This document shows positions 20,778 through 22,474 of a stretch of DNA of 22,474 nt, one piece after another. Each line of letters begins with the position of its first letter. The stretch's first letter is position 1. Under the pieces are notes generated by a model. It saw only the letters and a program-made list of their open reading frames with translations. It was not told the origin of the DNA and ran no database searches. Where the stretch lies: contig QXVZ01005930.1 of assembly GCA_008931825.1 (NCBI GenBank), positions 1 through 22,474 of the forward strand. Reading direction: 5' to 3'. The position numbers and the translations under genes are program-made. The DNA is from Phallusia fumigata (lineage: Eukaryota > Chordata > Ascidiacea > Phlebobranchia > Ascidiidae).

Positions 20778-20881
20778 TTATTGTCGATTTTGGAGCTTGC
20801 ATGTGGCATACGACTCCCAATTACATAGTACAGGGGAAACAGAAGGATATATCGCGTCACACTTTTGACATTCGACACCAG
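20778..20881 (-). CDS. Possible Cys-rich terminal exon (weak)
   Basis: On the minus strand an acceptor tttctccag is followed by a frame (phase 2 entry) reading GVECQKCDAIYPSV and on to TCKLQNRQ, with stop TAA at 20778-20780. A polyadenylation hexamer AATAAA (20777-20782) overlaps the stop. Four Cys in 33 residues look protein-like, but another frame is also open here and no upstream exon was found. Treat as a hint only. Confidence 0.2.
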
Positions 20882-21611
20882 CTGGAGAAACATAAATTGG
20901 TTAATTGCTTTCATCGCAAAAGTCCACCTCCAAAATCGCACACAAAGAATACATATATCAGTCAAAGCATTGGTAAAGTGCATCTTGAACAACACAGGTT
21001 AGGGACTCATAAGCTGGAATTCCTTCAAAACATCAAGAGGTTTTGAGTGAGCCAGTGAAATAACTTGGTTTCATTGATAATTTTATTGAAAAAAATTTCA
21101 AAACTACATGTTTTCCAATGTTTTTGGTTTACTTATTTTCAGACCTGTAGAAAATACAAAAAGTTAATTATGTCAAAGCTGAAACAATTACGAGGTAATG
21201 TTGCAAGTGTCGGACAAAGCCTCATAATCATCTTGACTGAATTCAACCTAAACATTAATTAAAAAATGACAGATCAAATTTTTAAGCCTTCTACTCAAAT
21301 CACTACATTTGTATGATTGTATGAGTAGATTCAGCTTATCTTTCTCTCAACAATTAATGAATATGACAATATAAAAGGTACAAGGTGATATCGAGGGGGC
21401 CGAGAAGGCGGGCTATGCACCAGTTATTGATACTTAGTGCTGCCTTGATAAAGGGTATCTTGCTGTGAAAAAATAGTCTACAGTGCATTAGTGACTGAGG
21501 GGGTACGCGACAGTTAAATAAGTTGATTTCAATTTGGAAGCAGCGGCATCATTAAGTGGTCTAAGCAGGTGACTTTGGAAATGAAAGAAAGGAACTTTTT
21601 TCCCAGATTTT
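20882..21611. other. Non-coding stretch between two candidate minus-strand exons
   Basis: AT-rich. A 52-bp plus-strand segment at 21143-21194 is bounded by attttcag and CGAG|gtaatg and is open (KYKKLIMSKLKQLR), but it has no partner exon in a matching phase. Nothing else was recognised. Confidence 0.4.
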
Positions 21612-21696
21612 TTATTTGTCAGGGTTTCCCAATTTTGCCCTCAATTCGTTGGCAACGCTTCGCTGTTTGGCGACCTCAGTTAGGGGTATCATGGAT
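21612..21696 (-). CDS. Candidate last coding exon of a minus-strand gene entering from the right
   Basis: After a strong minus-strand acceptor (gacttttttcag) the phase-1 frame reads SMIPLTEVAKQRSVANELRA, then KLGNPDK and stop TAA (21612-21614). AATAAA (21611-21616) overlaps the stop. The composition is ordinary soluble, helical protein and the codon choice is balanced, unlike the AT-rich surroundings. Upstream exons would lie at higher coordinates, possibly beyond 22474; I could not identify one within the window. Protein family not recognised. Confidence 0.45.
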
Positions 21697-22474
21697 CTGA
21701 AAAAAGTCATAAAGTGTGTAAGGATACATGAATATGCAAATTTATGAGTATGTGATCAGGCTTGAGGTAGACAGGGAGCTAATAGGGTGTCTTATATTAT
21801 TTCCTCAATATCTTTGGTACTTAAACTGTGCGTTGTGGTATCCTGGTTCATCTTTCTATTTCTCAAGGGGTTGCACAATGTTTAGATACATATTTGTTTG
21901 TTTTTGTAACAATACATTCAACTTTTATAACAAGAATCTTTGTTAAATTCTTATCACTGGTATATCAACTGTCTAACCAGCCTTTTAAAGGCGTTGCATA
22001 AAAAAATAGGAAACACCTGTTACATACAATATCCAATATGACTTACGTCAGAATAAAAGTCAATACAAGTAAATTCAGGTGATTACTCATAAACATGTTT
22101 GGTTTACCACTTAACCTAACAAATGTATATAAGGCACAAAATACATTGAGGAAAAGAAACATAAAAATGTTCAGTGGTTCTGAGGTTTTTGATGTTTTAT
22201 CAGCATTCCCGTTGGGGCACTAAACAGTTAAAAGGGGGCTCCACAAAAGGCTGTCTTAAGGTTTCAAACATGTTTCTCAGTTTAAGATTCTATTAAGTCA
22301 TTAAAACCATAGTCCATTGCTAAAAACTGTGTAAAACTGGATTTAAAAAAGAAGATACGGAGTTCTGGTATAGGTTGATTGACAACTGTGTATTATTTAG
22401 AGTGAAACATACATATTGATGTGGTTTTATGTTTATGATTCAAAAACTTCTGCATTCATGCTGCTTTGCTTGCC
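21697..22474. other. Right-edge AT-rich sequence, probably intron
   Basis: If the exon at 21612-21696 is real, this is the intron before it. A minus-strand donor-like ctgac|gtaagt occurs near 22047, but the sequence in front of it does not look coding. No repeat edges were recognised. Confidence 0.4.

Noticed and set aside
21143..21194. 52-bp plus-strand segment bounded by good acceptor and donor (KYKKLIMSKLKQLR)
   Set aside because: The coiled-coil gene already ends with an in-frame stop at 19177, and no phase-compatible donor or next exon was found.

Overview
The window looks like a piece of an ascidian (Ciona-like tunicate) nuclear genome. It is AT-rich and has intron-rich genes with mostly 0.2-1 kb GT-AG introns, plus two GC-AG introns. 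Many short non-autonomous transposons and a tRNA-derived SINE sit in introns and spacers. One gene joins a collagen-like stem to an intelectin head, a layout known from ascidian hemolymph lectins. The species call is an inference. Three single N characters (10358, 17012, 20182) mark assembly joins or unresolved bases. At 20182 the N separates two apparently identical 232-bp copies, which points to a contig overlap that was never merged.

Layout. (1) 363-3907, plus strand: the last six exons of an SLC19-family vitamin transporter (thiamine/folate carrier); the N-terminal exons lie upstream of the window. (2) 3908-6293: a spacer with two well-defined transposons (4266-4793 and 4979-5387), each bounded by terminal inverted repeats and target-site duplications. 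(3) 6294-8271, minus strand: a complete three-exon secreted intelectin-like lectin (378 aa) with a signal peptide, a six-triplet collagen-like stem, a short coiled coil and a fibrinogen-related/intelectin domain. A 115-bp MITE lies in its second intron. (4) 8272-10400: a spacer with a foldback element (9784-10358) and a possible small first exon (9578-9622) for the next gene. (5) 10401-19177, plus strand: a coiled-coil protein of about 665 aa in 14 exons, most of them with phase-0 boundaries. Its introns hold a SINE and several hAT-like MITEs. (6) 19178-22474: mostly non-coding, with the 232-bp duplication, a second SINE copy, and a candidate minus-strand terminal exon (21612-21696) of a gene that would start beyond the right edge.

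The three genes do not form a pathway: they are a membrane vitamin transporter, a secreted innate-immune-type lectin and an intracellular rod protein. I found no CRISPR, bacterial operon or viral genes. The most notable items are the lectin's apparent loss of the calcium/glycan-binding residues of vertebrate intelectins, the unassigned coiled-coil gene (a tentative resemblance to CCDC150), and a 409-bp inverted-repeat element with 9-bp subterminal repeats, a 9-bp target duplication and an internal copy of its own terminus.
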